A stretch of 64,000 bases of DNA from Kangiella marina (lineage in GTDB: Bacteria > Pseudomonadota > Gammaproteobacteria > Enterobacterales > Kangiellaceae). Made by a program: the position numbers and the translations under genes. The DNA lies in NCBI RefSeq assembly GCF_039541235.1, contig NZ_BAABFV010000001.1:1488001-1552000 (forward strand), written 5' to 3'. Within the stretch, counting starts at the first letter, position 1. Each line of letters opens with the position of its first letter. The notes below the pieces were generated by a model that was given only the letters and a program-made list of their open reading frames with translations, had not been told where the DNA came from and did not search any database. Below, piece by piece: positions 25,250 through 35,194 of this stretch.

Positions 25250-27709
25250 TTATTGGCTAATAGTGCTCCGGGCGAGGCGTTGTTCGCGTTGTAGTAATTT
25301 TGATAGCTGGTTGGCCGGCATTGGATGATAGAAGAAGATACCTTGACCCATATTGCAGCCCAAAGACTTGAGTGTGTTGTACTGATTGGGCGTTTCGATA
25401 CCTTCAGCAACCGTATTTAGGTTAAGGCTTTCTGCCAAAGAAATGATGGTGCGAATAATATTCAAATTAACCATATGATCTTTGAAGTTAGGGCTAAGGC
25501 GAGAGATAAAATACTTATCAATCTTGAGGTTGTCGACCGGAAGTTGGCTGAGATAAGCCAATGATGAATAGCCTTTGCCGAAGTCATCAATCGACACCTT
25601 AATGCCAAAATCTTTGAGTTGCTTGAGAACTTTGACGGTATTAATAACGTCCGTCATAGCAGCACTTTCGGTGACTTCAACCTCCAGCATTTTGCCCGAT
25701 ACGCCATACCGATTAATGGTATCCCTTAGGTTATGCACCAAATCGAAATACTTAAGATCTTTGACTGATAAATTGAACGCTATGGTGACGTCGATACCGG
25801 TATTGTGCCAATCGAGAAGTTGTTGGCAGACCATTTCCATGACGAGTTGGCTCAGATCATGAATGAGTCCACTCTCTTCGGCAATCGGGATAAAAATATT
25901 CGGCGGAATACTACCACTTTCCGGATCATCCCATCGGCACAAGGCCTCGACACTACGAATTTTGCCCGTATGAATATCGACTCGTGGCTGGAAGAATAAG
26001 TGCAATTGCCGCTCAGCAATCGCAACCTTAAGCTTTTTCTCAACCATTCGACGTTTGCTTTCTTGTTGGCTGTACTTGCGTTTATAAAACTGAACTTGGT
26101 TGCGTTCGGATTTCGCTGAGTACATTGCCATATCGGCATAGCGGAACAAATCTTCAGCATTATCACTGTGATCAGGGAACATGCTGATCCCTATACTGGC
26201 ACCAGTCTGAACGCGGTGTGGGCCGACTTTAATCGGATTTTTGAGGTGTCGCAATAAGCGTTTTGCTACCGTATGGGCTTCTTCGGCATCAATATTAGGT
26301 AAAATAATCGCAAATTCATCGCCACCCATGCGCGCCAAGGTATCTCCATTACGAATACATTTTTTCATGTATTCGGTGACCGCAATAAGCAGTTGGTCGC
26401 CAGTGGCGTGACCTAGAGTGTCATTGATTTCTTTAAAGCGATCTAAATCAATGTACATAAAGGCAAGCTGGTCTTTTTTATCAGAGCAGTTCTCAATGTC
26501 TCGCGCCAAGCAGCTATGCAATAGATTTCGATTAGCGAGGCCAGTCAGGCTGTCGAAGTTAGTCAGTCGATGAATTTTATTTTCCGACTCTTTACGCCCG
26601 GTTATGACGTGAAAGTTGATGGTAACGCCTTGAATATCAGGATCATCCAAGTGATTAGCCAGTCGGCTTTCAATCCACAAAATAGCACCATCTTTATGGC
26701 GAATACGTCTTTCTACGACTGAAGATGCGCCAGGATTCTCTGAAACATAGCGTAAATTAACACTGGCATCCTCACGATCATCCTCGTAGATAAAGCCTTC
26801 GAGTGTTTTCCCCAAAAGGTCTTCTGGGGTGTAGCCCGTCACGCGGGTGACAGAGGGTGAGATATAAGTTACATAACCTTCTTTATCGTACATCAAAATA
26901 CAGTCGTAACTGTTCTCAACCAAGGTTCGGTAATACTTATCTTTTTGCTGAAGTGCTAATTCGGCTTCATAGTCTTTATTGAGCTTATGAATAGAGCCAA
27001 TTTCAATAATTGGTTCGCCATCAGCATCGCGTGAGTAAATGGTGCTGTGTACCTGAATCCAAAACCATTCACCGTTTTTGTTTTGTAATCTGAATTCGGC
27101 CGGTACAACGGTGCGATTATCGCTTGAGCGTAGCGCCTTCTCTTGCTCTTGAACAATATTGAGGTCATCCGGGTGGATAAAGCTATACACACCATCCGGC
27201 ATATTAGAAATTTCTTCCTCTGTGTATCCCAAGAGTTTTGAGTAATTGGCCAAGCCTTCAGTAAAGATCTTTTGTTGATAATCAAGAACATAGATAAAGA
27301 TGGGTGAGTTCTCTAAAACGGTCTCTTTATAGTCTTTGACCACATCTTTCAGTGCGGGGTCTGCGAGGTTTAGGCTGGGTAGGACCTGCAGGGTGATAAC
27401 GCGATCGATAAAAGAGCTGCCTTCTTGTAACTTATGAGCGGATAGAAGGAACTCGCGATCAAGACCGAGTTGAGGCAGCTTAATAATCGCTCGGCTCTCT
27501 TTACCCCGCAGAATGGGCTCAGGAAGCAGCTTTGCCACTTCTTCACCGAGCAGCATGTTTGATGAAACGACGGGATCAATAGCGATGGCTTTGATGACAT
27601 AACGCTTATTGCATAGCAATAGCGCAGCATAATCATCATCGAGAATACTGTTAATGACTTCTTGATCCAGTGGCTTAATCCGTTGCTCCAATGCTACCCT
27701 TGGCCCCAT
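25250..27709 (-). CDS. PAS-PAS-GGDEF-EAL c-di-GMP signalling protein
   Basis: A 819 aa cytoplasmic regulator. After an unassigned N-terminal region (1-125) there are two PAS domains (about 134-245 and 258-375, the first with LLGYTEEEI and the second with VTGYTPEDLLG), a GGDEF domain with the intact motif GGDEF at 462-466 and an EAL domain with E588-A-L and DDFGKGYSS. Both motifs are intact, so it could make or degrade c-di-GMP; the intact EAL set suggests phosphodiesterase activity with GTP-stimulated regulation from GGDEF, but only assays can decide. No membrane segment is seen. It is transcribed alone. Confidence 0.92.
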   Translation of the reverse strand: MGPRVALEQRIKPLDQEVINSILDDDYAALLLCNKRYVIKAIAIDPVVSSNMLLGEEVAKLLPEPILRGKESRAIIKLPQLGLDREFLLSAHKLQEGSSFIDRVITLQVLPSLNLADPALKDVVKDYKETVLENSPIFIYVLDYQQKIFTEGLANYSKLLGYTEEEISNMPDGVYSFIHPDDLNIVQEQEKALRSSDNRTVVPAEFRLQNKNGEWFWIQVHSTIYSRDADGEPIIEIGSIHKLNKDYEAELALQQKDKYYRTLVENSYDCILMYDKEGYVTYISPSVTRVTGYTPEDLLGKTLEGFIYEDDREDASVNLRYVSENPGASSVVERRIRHKDGAILWIESRLANHLDDPDIQGVTINFHVITGRKESENKIHRLTNFDSLTGLANRNLLHSCLARDIENCSDKKDQLAFMYIDLDRFKEINDTLGHATGDQLLIAVTEYMKKCIRNGDTLARMGGDEFAIILPNIDAEEAHTVAKRLLRHLKNPIKVGPHRVQTGASIGISMFPDHSDNAEDLFRYADMAMYSAKSERNQVQFYKRKYSQQESKRRMVEKKLKVAIAERQLHLFFQPRVDIHTGKIRSVEALCRWDDPESGSIPPNIFIPIAEESGLIHDLSQLVMEMVCQQLLDWHNTGIDVTIAFNLSVKDLKYFDLVHNLRDTINRYGVSGKMLEVEVTESAAMTDVINTVKVLKQLKDFGIKVSIDDFGKGYSSLAYLSQLPVDNLKIDKYFISRLSPNFKDHMVNLNIIRTIISLAESLNLNTVAEGIETPNQYNTLKSLGCNMGQGIFFYHPMPANQLSKLLQREQRLARSTISQ

Positions 27710-27846
27710 ATATATTATTGTTGGTCACGCTTTATCCTTACTAGAATAGCCGGTAGCTAGGGTTTGTCAAATAGTAGGGCAGACTTTTGTTTTGCGATTA
27801 TCAACTTTATCGCTAAAATAGGGCAAGCTTATCGAAAATACAGTCT

Positions 27847-28377
27847 ATGACTATTCGAACTTTTCAAAAGAAAACCCCAAAAATTGGAAACAAGGCTTTT
27901 GTCGATGATACGGCGCTAGTACTTGGTGATGTGGAAATTGGCGACGATAGCTCTATCTGGCCAATGGCTGTACTGCGTGGCGATGTGCACTCAATTCGAG
28001 TGGGCAAGCGTACCAGTATCCAAGACGGAACGGTTTGTCATGTTACACATGCCGGCCCTTATGATCCCAAGGGACATGATTTAATCATTGGGGATAATGT
28101 GACGGTGGGCCATAAGGCCATACTTCACGGCTGTACCATTGAAGATAACTGCCTTATTGGTATGGGGGCTGTAGTCATGGATGGTGCGGTTGTTCGAGAA
28201 AATGCCATCATTGGCGCGAATAGCCTAGTACCGCCAGGGCGTGAGTTGACGGGGGGATTTTTATGGGTAGGTTCACCGGCGCGTAAAATTCGAAAACTTA
28301 CTGACGAAGAAATCAAATTCTTTAAGTATTCTGCCGATAACTATGTTCGTTTGAAAGATGAACACCTAGAAAGCTAG
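27847..28377 (+). CDS. Gamma-class carbonic anhydrase family protein (YrdA-like)
   Basis: A 176 aa left-handed beta-helix protein of hexapeptide repeats. The zinc ligands expected for the family are present: CHVTHAGPYDP with two histidines and VGHKAILHGC with two more. Repeats such as VEIGDDSSIWPMAV and VRENAIIGANSLV are obvious. Members bind zinc or iron and some have carbonic anhydrase activity. The gene stands alone between the divergent EAL gene and a shared terminator. Confidence 0.93.
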   Translation: MTIRTFQKKTPKIGNKAFVDDTALVLGDVEIGDDSSIWPMAVLRGDVHSIRVGKRTSIQDGTVCHVTHAGPYDPKGHDLIIGDNVTVGHKAILHGCTIEDNCLIGMGAVVMDGAVVRENAIIGANSLVPPGRELTGGFLWVGSPARKIRKLTDEEIKFFKYSADNYVRLKDEHLES

Positions 28378-28420
28378 GATTAGGACGCAAGCCTGCGCTT
28401 CCTGATATAACGATAGATTC

Positions 28421-28449
28421 AAAAAAACCGGCGTGAAGCCGGTTTTTTT
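28421..28449. terminator. Bidirectional terminator between the carbonic anhydrase gene and the DUF481 gene
   Basis: A 12-bp stem (28421-28432 with 28438-28449) with an A7 run on the left, T7 on the right, ACCGGC/GCCGGT core and a GTGAA loop. It serves both converging genes. Confidence 0.92.
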
Positions 28450-28462
28450 ATGGACGGTGTTA

Positions 28463-29188
28463 TTAGAAGCTGTAGCTAATCCCGACTGTGGTGGTGCGAT
28501 CCGTTTTCTCAGCACCGGCTGGAACAACGGAATTGTAGTTAATTAAGTAAGACAACTTCATGGCTAAGTTTTCAGAAATCTTCGTCGAAATAGCCGAACG
28601 CGAAACATAAGTATCGATTTCTTGGCCCCAAACAGCACTGATCGTCTGTGTGAAGCGGGCGTTATCAGTTAATTTGTGCGCGAAGTCTAAGTCACCACGA
28701 ATCACGCTTTCTTTTTCGTCTTCACCAATAAAAACAGCGTTAACCCGATAACCAAGACCAATACCTAACGAGAAGTGGCCGTCATCACTTTTGTAAAACT
28801 GATGACCGTAACCTAAATAGGCGCCTGCTTGGTAATCATAAGCCCCGAAGTAATCGTTTTTATAGTCTAAGATGCTATAAACAAAACTTTTCTCAGTAAG
28901 GTCAAAACGGTTATTCCAAGCAAAAGTATATTGCTCAGCATCACGCTGATCTTCACTTGAGTTACTAACACCAGTGATTTGGATACCCGTCGCCCAGTTT
29001 TCAGATGCGCGGGCTACCCAGTCAAACGCGCCATTAAGGCTTTCGGTTTCTGTGTTCCCTGATGTGCTGATATAACCAAGATCAATATTACCTTGATGAC
29101 CTTCTTCAGGGGCATCAGACAGTAAGCCATCAGCGAATAAAGCTGGTGAAGCAGCGCAAAGCGCTAAAGCAATTAAATTCTTTTTCAT
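28463..29188 (-). CDS. DUF481 outer-membrane beta-barrel protein (YdiY-like)
   Basis: A secreted beta-barrel of about 241 aa. The signal peptide starts MKKNLIALALCAASPALFA, and the mature protein consists of amphipathic strands ending in aromatic residues (GNIDLGYISTSGNTETESL, SFVYSILDYKNDYFGAYDY, TTVGISYSF at the C-terminus, a typical outer-membrane ending in phenylalanine). The ATG at 29188 is chosen because the signal peptide begins there; the frame extends upstream without sense. Function in the outer membrane is unknown; the family may form a small structural or adhesion-related barrel. Confidence 0.87.
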   Translation of the reverse strand: MKKNLIALALCAASPALFADGLLSDAPEEGHQGNIDLGYISTSGNTETESLNGAFDWVARASENWATGIQITGVSNSSEDQRDAEQYTFAWNNRFDLTEKSFVYSILDYKNDYFGAYDYQAGAYLGYGHQFYKSDDGHFSLGIGLGYRVNAVFIGEDEKESVIRGDLDFAHKLTDNARFTQTISAVWGQEIDTYVSRSAISTKISENLAMKLSYLINYNSVVPAGAEKTDRTTTVGISYSF

Positions 29189-29297
29189 TGTCATAATCAA
29201 AAATCTCGCAAGTCTATATCTTTTGGGGGTTAGCGGCACAAATTGTAACAGATTGAGCCGCTTGATCACCCCTTAAAATGTCAAGAATGGTCAATGC

Positions 29298-30068
29298 TTA
29301 TGAATTTGTTTTATCAAACCAGTCAAAAATGCTGTTGAACTGTAAATGTAGCCGTTTCAATAATACGGAATGGTATTGTTTGCTCGGTGTGGCCGAAGTA
29401 ACCTCTTTACCGGCGACATGATCTTGTAATTGCTGGCGAGTGAAGGCCGTTCCATCAGAAGCTATCGAAAGACTCATCTCACGTTTCCCAGCAAGCTCAA
29501 GCCAGTAACACAAATCGTCTTCGTGGATAAGATTAAGCCACTTAGGGTCATGGTATTTGTCTTTGTCTAAAAGGCTATCCATTAGCTTAGAGCGGTCGCT
29601 GGAATACAGTCCTGAGGCTCTAACGATAGAGGTAACCGGATGTAAAGTCTGCAAGCTTTTTTCGGCATCTAACAGCGCCTTGCCTTTGAAATTGGCGGGT
29701 TTAGGGGTAACCGATTCGTCAATAACGGGCTCTAAGTTACCCTCGTAAACCGATGTCGACGATAAGAAAGTGCAGTGAAACTCGGTCTGTTGTTTATGCA
29801 GCTCTTGGATCAGACGAGACACGGCATGGATATAGGTTTGGCGATAGGCTGGCTCTGCTCTCTCGTCAGGTGCCAATATAATATAAACATTCGAAAATTG
29901 AGGCAGCTCAGGCAGCGTGTTGCTAACTTTTAAGAGATCACACACGATGTGGCGACTTGCCCAAGACTTCTCAGAGCGCGATAAAGTGTAAGGCTGTTCG
30001 CCTTTACTGACCAAGTAGTTATAAAAACGCTGACCAAGTTTGCCAGTGCCGACGATTAAAGTGTTCAA
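29298..30068 (-). CDS. NAD(P)-binding SDR-type protein, YeeZ-like
   Basis: A 256 aa Rossmann-fold protein. The dinucleotide motif is VGTGKLGQRF at the N-terminus and a serine-rich segment FLSSTSVYEGN near residue 100 corresponds to the SDR catalytic area; a YxxxK is not at the usual spacing, so catalysis is uncertain. It resembles the YeeZ group of extended SDRs, whose substrate is unknown. The start overlaps the gmhB stop by 4 bases, making it the last gene of the glyQ-glyS-gmhB operon. Confidence 0.75.
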   Translation of the reverse strand: MNTLIVGTGKLGQRFYNYLVSKGEQPYTLSRSEKSWASRHIVCDLLKVSNTLPELPQFSNVYIILAPDERAEPAYRQTYIHAVSRLIQELHKQQTEFHCTFLSSTSVYEGNLEPVIDESVTPKPANFKGKALLDAEKSLQTLHPVTSIVRASGLYSSDRSKLMDSLLDKDKYHDPKWLNLIHEDDLCYWLELAGKREMSLSIASDGTAFTRQQLQDHVAGKEVTSATPSKQYHSVLLKRLHLQFNSIFDWFDKTNS

Positions 30069-30607
30069 TCTATTTCCTCTACAAGTTTAGCCAGGCTTTT
30101 TTCAGTGGCGATATCTTTAGCTGCAAGCTTATCCAATGTTTTCAGTCCTTTGCCGGTAAGTACTAATACGAAGTCACACCCAAAGTTCTGCGCGCATTCG
30201 TAATCGGACTTGGAATCACCAACGAAAACCACCTCGTTAGCGGTTACCTTAAACCTATCAGCAATGCGTTGCAGCATCAGCGGTTTCGGTTTACGGCAGT
30301 CGCAACCATCATCAGGATGATGGGGGCAAAATTCGATGTGATCGATGTGGCCGCCTTGCTCTTCAAGCAACTGAGTCATCTTGAGGTGCATCTCTGAAAG
30401 CACCGACTCATCATAAAAGCCGCGTCCAATCCCCGATTGGTTGGTGGCTATCGCGATTTTAAATCGTTGATTCAGTTTCGCTACGGCAGGCAAGCTACCA
30501 GCAATAGGCACCCACTCCTCGGCAGACTTGATGTAAGCATCTGAATCGTGATTGATGACACCGTCACGATCCAGAATAATGACTTTCTTCGTTGACCAAT
30601 CGATCAT
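30065..30607 (-). CDS. gmhB: D-glycero-beta-D-manno-heptose 1,7-bisphosphate 7-phosphatase
   Basis: A 180 aa HAD-family phosphatase of the ADP-heptose pathway for LPS core. The nucleophile motif is ILDRDGVINHDSDAYI, motif II is ATNQSGIGRGF, and a cysteine-histidine zinc loop (CPHHPDDGCDCRKPKP) is typical for GmhB; the last acidic motif is FVGDSKSDYECAQ. It starts 3 bases after the glyS stop and overlaps the following SDR gene, so it is co-transcribed with glycyl-tRNA synthetase as in many gammaproteobacteria. Confidence 0.94.
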   Translation of the reverse strand: MIDWSTKKVIILDRDGVINHDSDAYIKSAEEWVPIAGSLPAVAKLNQRFKIAIATNQSGIGRGFYDESVLSEMHLKMTQLLEEQGGHIDHIEFCPHHPDDGCDCRKPKPLMLQRIADRFKVTANEVVFVGDSKSDYECAQNFGCDFVLVLTGKGLKTLDKLAAKDIATEKSLAKLVEEID

Positions 30608-30610
30608 GGA

Positions 30611-32686
30611 TTAACTCTGTAGCAACGAAATATCAGCCACTGAACCAAATAGGTCTTCCAGCTTTTTTAGAAGTGCCAATCGGTTAGCTTTGATCGCTGC
30701 ATCGTCTGCATTCACCATCACATTATCAAAGAACGCATCAACATCATCGCGCAGAGCCGCAAGGCGTGTTAATCGTTCTTGGTAGTTTTCGATAGTCGTC
30801 AACTCTTTTTCTGCTTTGCTGATAGTCTCGGCCAGAGCTTTTTCTTCGGTGTCTTGCAACAATGATGAATCAACAGTTTCTGGCACGGTAACGTCTGCTT
30901 TTGCCAAAATATTTTTTACGCGTTTATTGGCGGCAGATAAACTTTCCGCTTCAGGTAGCGTCTGGAAATATTGAACCGCTTTGATGCGTTGGTCAAAATC
31001 TAGGGGCTTTGTCGGGCGAAGTGCCATTACCGCGCTAACCGTATTGGCACTAACGTTTTGATCAAGATACCAAGCGCGGAAACGATCAAAAATAAAGTTG
31101 AGTAGTTTTTCAGCAGCTAATTCATCAGAAAGCTTACCCTCGAACTGGCTAAGCGATTGTTCGACGAGTTGCTCGAGGTCTAGGCTTAATTGATTTTCAA
31201 CAATAGTACGCAATAAACCAATCGAAGCACGTCGTAGCGCAAAAGGATCTTTCGCGCCTTTCGGGGCTTGACCGATGCCAAAAATACCGACCAATGTATC
31301 AACCCGATCGGCAATAGCGATACATTGACCAACTGGGTTTTGCGCTAAGGCATCACCAGAATACTTCGGTAAGTATTGCTCAGTCATGGCGATAGCAACG
31401 CTGTCGTCTTCGCCATCATGACGGGCGTAGTAAGTACCCATAATGCCTTGAAGCTTATCGAATTCCCCGACCATTTGTGTGGTCAAGTCACACTTCGACA
31501 GTAAACCGGCGCGGTGGGCGAGTTCAGGATCTGCGCCCACTTGCGGTGCAATCGCTTTAGCCAGCTCCGCCACTCGTTCGGCTTTTTCTTGCACCGAACC
31601 CAGCTGATTCTGGAAAACGACTTTCTTTAAACGCTCTTGGTGGCTTGCTAACGTAGTTTGTTGATCTTTTTCATAAAAGAACATGGCATCCGCAAGGCGA
31701 GGACGAATCACTTTTTCGTTACCCTCAATCACTACGCGCGGATTGGAACTTTCGATATTACTAATAGTGATAAAGTTTGGCATTAAGTTGCCGTCTTCAT
31801 CTAAAACGTGAAAATATTTTTGGTGCTCAGCCATCGACGACACTAAACACTCAGCCGGGACTTTTAAGAATTCGGTATCAAATTCACCAGTTAGTGCGAC
31901 TGGCCATTCAACCAATCCGGTGACTTCATCCAGCAGGTCCTGTTCGATTTGAGCCACGCCACCCAGTTTTTCAGCCTCAGCTTTGACCTGGGCTTCAATC
32001 AGTTTTTGGCGTTGTTCAAAGCTGACGATAACGTGTTCTGCTTTAAGCTTGTTCACGTAATCATCGGCATCATGCAAGGTTACATCGCCTTGCGCCATAA
32101 AGCGGTGACCACGGCTGACATTGCCAGTCTTAGTATCCAGAATCGTTGCTTCAAGTACCGAAGAGCCGTGTAATAATACTGCCCAGTGCACGGGGCGAAT
32201 AAATTGCGCAGAGCTATCTCCCCAGCGCATTGGCTTAGGAATCGGTAGTTTCTTCAGCGCGCTATTGAGAATTTGCTCAATCAGCTCGCCCAGTGGCTGA
32301 CCTTTTTGCGACATGGTGTAACCAAGACGTTCGCCTTTATCGGTAGCAATTTTTTCAAGTTGATCGACGTCGACGCCACATGATTTTGCAAAGCCGACTG
32401 CCGCTGGCTTCGGTTGACCATCATCATCAAAGGCAGCCGCAACCGCAGGTCCTAAACGCTCGACCTCTTTATCAGGCTGGGCGTCGCTTAACTGACGCAC
32501 GATCAACGCTAGGCGACGTGGTGTGGCATAACTTTCAATTGACTCGAAACTAAAGTCTTGAGCGGTTAAAGCTTCAGCAACATTTGCTTTTAAAGCATCG
32601 CGTAATGTTTTTAGACTCACTGGTGGAAGTTCTTCAGTTCCCAGTTCGAATAATAGATCAGAAAAATGTTGATTAGAGGATGTCAT
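30611..32686 (-). CDS. glyS: Glycyl-tRNA synthetase beta subunit
   Basis: The 691 aa beta subunit of the bacterial alpha2-beta2 glycyl-tRNA synthetase. It begins after a short tail with LLFELGTEELPP, the standard family opening, contains the PKPMRWG and FIRPVHWAVLL segments, an HD-like region (ADRVDTLVGIFG, APKGAKDPFALRR) and a C-terminal anticodon-binding-like domain. The start codon overlaps the glyQ stop by one base (TAATG) behind a strong AAGGAGG, so the subunits are made in equal amounts. Confidence 0.97.
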   Translation of the reverse strand: MTSSNQHFSDLLFELGTEELPPVSLKTLRDALKANVAEALTAQDFSFESIESYATPRRLALIVRQLSDAQPDKEVERLGPAVAAAFDDDGQPKPAAVGFAKSCGVDVDQLEKIATDKGERLGYTMSQKGQPLGELIEQILNSALKKLPIPKPMRWGDSSAQFIRPVHWAVLLHGSSVLEATILDTKTGNVSRGHRFMAQGDVTLHDADDYVNKLKAEHVIVSFEQRQKLIEAQVKAEAEKLGGVAQIEQDLLDEVTGLVEWPVALTGEFDTEFLKVPAECLVSSMAEHQKYFHVLDEDGNLMPNFITISNIESSNPRVVIEGNEKVIRPRLADAMFFYEKDQQTTLASHQERLKKVVFQNQLGSVQEKAERVAELAKAIAPQVGADPELAHRAGLLSKCDLTTQMVGEFDKLQGIMGTYYARHDGEDDSVAIAMTEQYLPKYSGDALAQNPVGQCIAIADRVDTLVGIFGIGQAPKGAKDPFALRRASIGLLRTIVENQLSLDLEQLVEQSLSQFEGKLSDELAAEKLLNFIFDRFRAWYLDQNVSANTVSAVMALRPTKPLDFDQRIKAVQYFQTLPEAESLSAANKRVKNILAKADVTVPETVDSSLLQDTEEKALAETISKAEKELTTIENYQERLTRLAALRDDVDAFFDNVMVNADDAAIKANRLALLKKLEDLFGSVADISLLQS

Positions 32687-33621
32687 TATTTTTCCTCCTT
32701 CTGCGCGTTTTGTTGCGACTCATTAAGCATCGGGAAGCCGAGATCTTCGCGAGCGGCGTAATAGGTTTCTGCGACCGCGCGAGCAATGGTTCGAACGCGC
32801 AAAATGAAACGTTGACGCTCAGTCACTGAAATAGCGCCACGAGCATCCAATAAGTTGAAAGTATGAGAGGCTTTTAACACCATCTCATAGGCTGGTAGCG
32901 GTAGATTGTTGTCGATGAGGTTCTTAGATTCTGACTCATAGTAATCGAACAGCTCGAATAATTTATCCACGTTAGCGTGCTCAAAGTTGTACTTTGACTG
33001 CTCAACTTCGTTCTGATGGAAAACGTCGCGGTAATAAACTTTGCCCAGAGGGCCATCGGTCCACACCAAGTCGTAAATGCTATCGACTTCTTGTAGATAC
33101 ATAGCAATACGCTCTAAACCGTAAGTGATTTCGCCCATCACAGGCTTACACTCGATGCCGCCTGCTTGTTGGAAGTACGTAAACTGGGTCACTTCCATGC
33201 CATTGAGCCACACCTCCCAGCCAAGACCCCAGGCGCCAAGTGTTGGCGACTCCCAGTTATCTTCAACAAAACGGATGTCGTGCTCTAATGGATCAATACC
33301 AATGGCTTTTAGTGAGCCCAAGTACATTTCTTGGATATCAAGCGGCGAAGGCTTGATAACAACTTGATATTGATAATAATGTTGTAGTCGGTTTGGATTT
33401 TCACCATAGCGGCCGTCAGTGGGGCGACGGCAAGGTTGTACATAAGCTGCGCTCCAAGGCTCAGGGCCAATGGCGCGTAAGAATGTCGCTGGGTGAAAGG
33501 TGCCAGCGCCAACCTCAAGATCAAGCGGCTGTTGAATGACGCAGCCTTGTTCGGCCCAGTAGTTTTGCAGGGTTAAAATCAGCCCCTGAAATGTTTTTGT
33601 ACTTTCGTTAGCTTGAGTCAC
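32686..33621 (-). CDS. glyQ: Glycyl-tRNA synthetase alpha subunit
   Basis: The 311 aa class II synthetase catalytic subunit. Family-diagnostic segments are [40 protein letters not shown] and [20 protein letters not shown] at the N-terminus and a C-terminal [18 protein letters not shown]. First gene of the glyQ-glyS-gmhB-SDR operon; the 125-base upstream gap to the divergent membrane-protein gene must hold its promoter. No T-box-like leader is seen. Confidence 0.97.
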   Translation of the reverse strand: MTQANESTKTFQGLILTLQNYWAEQGCVIQQPLDLEVGAGTFHPATFLRAIGPEPWSAAYVQPCRRPTDGRYGENPNRLQHYYQYQVVIKPSPLDIQEMYLGSLKAIGIDPLEHDIRFVEDNWESPTLGAWGLGWEVWLNGMEVTQFTYFQQAGGIECKPVMGEITYGLERIAMYLQEVDSIYDLVWTDGPLGKVYYRDVFHQNEVEQSKYNFEHANVDKLFELFDYYESESKNLIDNNLPLPAYEMVLKASHTFNLLDARGAISVTERQRFILRVRTIARAVAETYYAAREDLGFPMLNESQQNAQKEEK

Positions 33622-33746
33622 AAGTATGCCTTCGCTAAGGTGATGAATAAGAATGCTAGGATAAGATCCTAATTAAAGGTCGGATTATACGGCAATTTGG
33701 GTTATTTTCTAACCTAGAAAGCCAACAAATTCAGGAGAATGCACAA

Positions 33747-34538
33747 ATGTTCAAGATTAGAGCAATTACCAACCTGTTATTAGTCGCAGCCGTGATTTTT
33801 ATGAGCTACTACAGCAGTATTGTTGGGATTAATGGCGAGACTCAAGCATCCGTCAGTAATGGCTTGTCTACGGATTTTACCCCGGCACCTTACGCTTTCT
33901 CGATTTGGGGCCTGATCTTCGTCATGTTGGTGGTGATCGCAATTAAAGATATTCGTCTGGCTTTTGCTGACAGTACGGATGGCGAGGAGTCTTTTAACTG
34001 CTGGTTGACGGTGGCTTTGGTCTTCACCATTGCGTGGACGATTGTTTGGTCTTACTTACTGATTGGTTGGTCGTTGCTGGTGATGGCGGCTATTTTTGTC
34101 AGTCTGGCACTGGCGATACTGCGCGATAAGCCTCGCCCGGTTAGCGCCAATATGACATTAGCGCTGTATTTTGGCTGGATCAGTGTGGCGCTAGTGGCTA
34201 ATGAATCTGCTTGGTTAGTACATCTTGGTTGGGTCGCGGACAATGGTCAAGGTTGGCTCAGCGATCCCAGTTTTAGTGTGATGCAAAGTGCGTTAAGTTT
34301 GGTGTTATTCGCGTTGGTTCTGAGTTTTAAGTCGATTCGCAAAGGGCTTGAGCCTGCGGTCTTTGTTTATCCTTTGGTCGGTGTGTGGGCCTATATCGCC
34401 ATTATGGTGAAAAATGGGGCGGGAAATCCCAACCTGTTAGTCTATGTCTCTGCATTCTTTGCGCTGATTTTATTGGTCGTCACCGGCTATTTTGGGACCA
34501 AGTGGAATGCCAACTATTCTGCGAAATCGAAAGATTAG
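33747..34538 (+). CDS. TspO/MBR-related tryptophan-rich membrane protein
   Basis: A 263 aa integral membrane protein with about seven hydrophobic segments. The stretch DFTPAPYAFSIWGLIF near residue 45 is the signature of TspO-related proteins of this longer group, and tryptophans recur through the helices. Classical TspO has five helices and about 160 aa, so this is a larger relative. Ligand and role are unknown. SD CAGGAG precedes the start at suitable distance. It is followed 28 bases later by tag. Confidence 0.75.
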   Translation: MFKIRAITNLLLVAAVIFMSYYSSIVGINGETQASVSNGLSTDFTPAPYAFSIWGLIFVMLVVIAIKDIRLAFADSTDGEESFNCWLTVALVFTIAWTIVWSYLLIGWSLLVMAAIFVSLALAILRDKPRPVSANMTLALYFGWISVALVANESAWLVHLGWVADNGQGWLSDPSFSVMQSALSLVLFALVLSFKSIRKGLEPAVFVYPLVGVWAYIAIMVKNGAGNPNLLVYVSAFFALILLVVTGYFGTKWNANYSAKSKD

Positions 34539-34566
34539 TGTTAAATAACAAAAATTAGGAAGGGCG

Positions 34567-35124
34567 ATGTCTAAAAAACGTTGTGGCTGGGTCAGTGATG
34601 ACCCGCTGTATATTGATTATCACGATAATGAGTGGGGACGTCCGGAATACGATGACCAGAAGTTGTTTGAAATGCTATGCCTTGAGGGCGCTCAAGCAGG
34701 CTTAAGCTGGATCACGGTGCTTAAAAAACGCGAACATTACCGTAAAGTGTTCGATAATTTTGATCCAAAAAAGATCGCGCAATATGACGATAAAAAGCGC
34801 GAAGAATTATTAAATGACGCTGGAATTATAAGAAACAAGCTGAAAGTAAACGCTTTTATTGTTAACGCCCAACGTTATTTAGATATCACTAAAGAGCAAA
34901 GCTTTAGTGACTACGTCTGGCAGTTTGTCGACGGAAAGCCCGTTAAGAATCACTGGAAGAGTTTAAAGGAAGTGCCAGTGACTACGCCAGAATCTGATGC
35001 GATGTCCAAACGGCTAAAAAAAGACGGTTTTAAATTTATCGGCAGCACCATCTGCTATGCCTTTATGCAAGCCACCGGCATGGTTGATGACCATGTAAAA
35101 GACTGTTTTATTCGAGAGGATTAG
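34567..35124 (+). CDS. tag: DNA-3-methyladenine glycosylase I
   Basis: A 185 aa base-excision repair enzyme removing 3-methyladenine. It shows the zinc-binding N-terminus (RCGWVSDDPLYIDYHDNEWG, with Cys and His ligands), then LFEMLCLEGAQAGLSW, and the C-terminal ATGMVDDHVKDCF containing further zinc ligands (His and Cys). Length is standard. It may be co-transcribed with the TspO-related gene and is followed by a clear terminator. Confidence 0.95.
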   Translation: MSKKRCGWVSDDPLYIDYHDNEWGRPEYDDQKLFEMLCLEGAQAGLSWITVLKKREHYRKVFDNFDPKKIAQYDDKKREELLNDAGIIRNKLKVNAFIVNAQRYLDITKEQSFSDYVWQFVDGKPVKNHWKSLKEVPVTTPESDAMSKRLKKDGFKFIGSTICYAFMQATGMVDDHVKDCFIRED

Positions 35125-35134
35125 ACGTAGATTA

Positions 35135-35170
35135 AAAAAAGCCACCAACGTTACCGTCAGTGGCTTTTTT
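35135..35170. terminator. Terminator between tag and the DJ-1 family gene
   Basis: An inverted repeat of A6-GCCAC (35135-35145) and GTGGC-T6 (35160-35170) with a 14-base loop; A and T runs on both sides make it usable from both strands. Confidence 0.85.
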
Positions 35171-35194
35171 GCTTCGGTCATTTGCTGCTTATCA

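Noticed and set aside
33622-33746. Possible T-box or riboswitch ahead of glyQ
   Set aside because: The gap is short and shows none of the conserved T-box elements, which are also not expected in gammaproteobacteria.
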